From Thuidium tamariscinum (lineage: Eukaryota > Streptophyta > Bryopsida > Hypnales > Thuidiaceae): a DNA stretch of 64,000 nt. The stretch spans positions 46,289,821 to 46,353,820 of the forward strand of contig OX344750.2 of assembly GCA_947034885.2 (NCBI GenBank), given 5' to 3'. The translations under genes were made by a program, and so were the position numbers. The notes below the pieces were generated by a model. The model was not told the DNA's origin, made no database searches, and saw only the letters and a program-made list of their open reading frames with translations. Shown here piece after piece: positions 62,847 to 64,000 of this stretch (position 1 is its first letter; each line of letters opens with the position of its first letter).

Positions 62847-63301
62847 GTGAGTTTTTAAGTATAGTCCTAGAGATAAGTTTATAATTAATGAACTTTTAAG
62901 CAATTTTCAGCAAAAATTTACTAAAAATACATGTCTTATAAGTCATCATTAGAGGTAATATCAGCCTATAGATGACTATGAATTCCCATGTAATCTAGAA
63001 TTGTCAAAATTGCAGATTAGCACCGTATTGATGTGGTTGAGCGACGACCATGTTGGATTTTTTTTACATTTTTTTCCGACTTCTTTTCAATTTCATTGGC
63101 CTTTTTTTTCGTAATTATGTTGGCTGATTGTTGTTAGTCGTTCCCTCATTGCTGCGGAAATAGCAGTGGGAATTGGCCTGAAATGGCCTCTTAAAGAGCC
63201 AGATTTTTTCTAATGTACATTATATATAATAATTCTATACTACATTATAAGTAAAGATCATTACTTATAATCTTCTCTTTAGGACTATACTTAATACTCA
63301 C
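62847..63301. mobile_element. 455-bp MITE inserted at the end of copy C
   Basis: It begins GTGAGTTTTTAAGTATAGTC and ends with the complement of GTGAGTATTAAGTATAGTCC; the inverted ends extend over 40 bp to about TTATAATTAATGA with mismatches. The interior has GC-rich shoulders and a T-rich centre (63,050-63,110) with a TTGATGTGG block, similar to the elements at 6.1 and 39.7 kb. TTA precedes and follows it. Confidence 0.62.
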
Positions 63302-64000
63302 TTAAAACACTCCTTTTTTCTTATAGTAGTATGATAATAGTTGTAACTTCATTTTATTGATTGATTTTGTTTAGATACTATAAACACCATATTACAATGT
63401 GCCTCTTTGAAATTGCATAATTTCTAAACTAGTGCAAGTTAGTGTTATTTCTATTGTTATTAGTGTATTAGTGTTACACACTTATTGAATTATATTGTGT
63501 TCTAAAATTAGTCATTGCAATAACTTGTGTGAAAAATTGAATAGTATGAGATTATCTCACAATGATTGGATGAATTTTGGATAAATGTGGTTGAATTAGT
63601 GTGAACATTGGAGTGAAAGAAGATGAGGATCACATAAAAATAATATTTGAAATAGTATGAAAACAAAGTAAACCACATTAACTTGATTATATCTCAAATA
63701 CTATAGTGCCTCGTAAATTTTTATATGCTCCAAATAATGCTAGTTAGTGATATTTTGTCCTAAGTACTAATTAAATTCGTACGATTAGCATGATTATGGT
63801 CAAGATAAATTGACCCCTTCATTACCCTGTGTTTTTAGCAAGGAAAAACACTAATTTTTTCATAATTGCAATACAATATGAAATTTTGAAATTTTGAATT
63901 CATACTTGCAAGTAGAGGCCTCAAGGAAGGAGAGGTGAAGAAATACAAAAAAATAGCACAAAATAGTGAGTAATTTAATAAATACACTAGATTATAACAA
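63302..64000. other. AT-rich spacer at the window edge
   Basis: No gene or repeat recognised. Confidence 0.5.

Noticed and set aside
1-64000. tRNA, rRNA and CRISPR features
   Set aside because: I looked for GGTTCGA-type B boxes in a tRNA setting, conserved rRNA stretches and regularly spaced repeats, and saw none that hold up.

Overview
The window reads as nuclear DNA of a land plant. Three genes with spliced GT-AG introns encode plant-type proteins: a peroxisomal long-chain acyl-CoA synthetase, a 60S ribosomal protein L18a-like membrane protein, and a plant CutA with a long N-terminal extension. The space between them is very AT-rich and packed with short non-autonomous DNA transposons. I cannot name the species. 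Short introns, GC-richer promoters in an AT-rich background and a ZNF862-like hAT fossil would fit a seed-free plant such as a moss, but that is a weak inference.

Layout. 1-7.8 kb: AT-rich, no gene, two hairpin elements. 7.84-17.0 kb: LACS6/7-like gene (+), 24 coding exons, 706 aa, with a PTS2 signal and one GC-AG intron. 17.9-21.5 kb: old TTAA-flanked elements. 22.4-24.4 kb: L18a-like gene (-), 4 coding exons, 160 aa. 24.5-28.3 kb: MITEs and AT microsatellites. 29.4-32.55 kb: CutA gene (-), 6 coding exons, 224 aa. 34.3-37.4 kb: broken hAT transposase. 37.5-44.3 kb: nested MITEs. 44.6-46.2 kb: a GC-richer island with a tandemly duplicated, unrecognised coding segment. 46.2-64 kb: AT-rich, with copies of at least six small-element families and a long inverted repeat at 58.6-59.0 kb.

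The host genes are unrelated in function: fatty-acid activation for peroxisomal beta-oxidation, a small membrane protein of unknown biochemistry, and a trimeric metal-tolerance-type protein. They do not form a cluster. The most notable structure is a set of non-autonomous elements bounded by TTAA on both sides with CC(C/T)-starting inverted ends. They fall in two size classes (about 220 bp and about 890-950 bp) with closely similar termini, which points to one piggyBac-like (or Sola3-like) transposase acting in a plant genome. No autonomous partner is in the window. I recognised no LTR retroelement, retrovirus-like element, tRNA, rRNA or CRISPR array.
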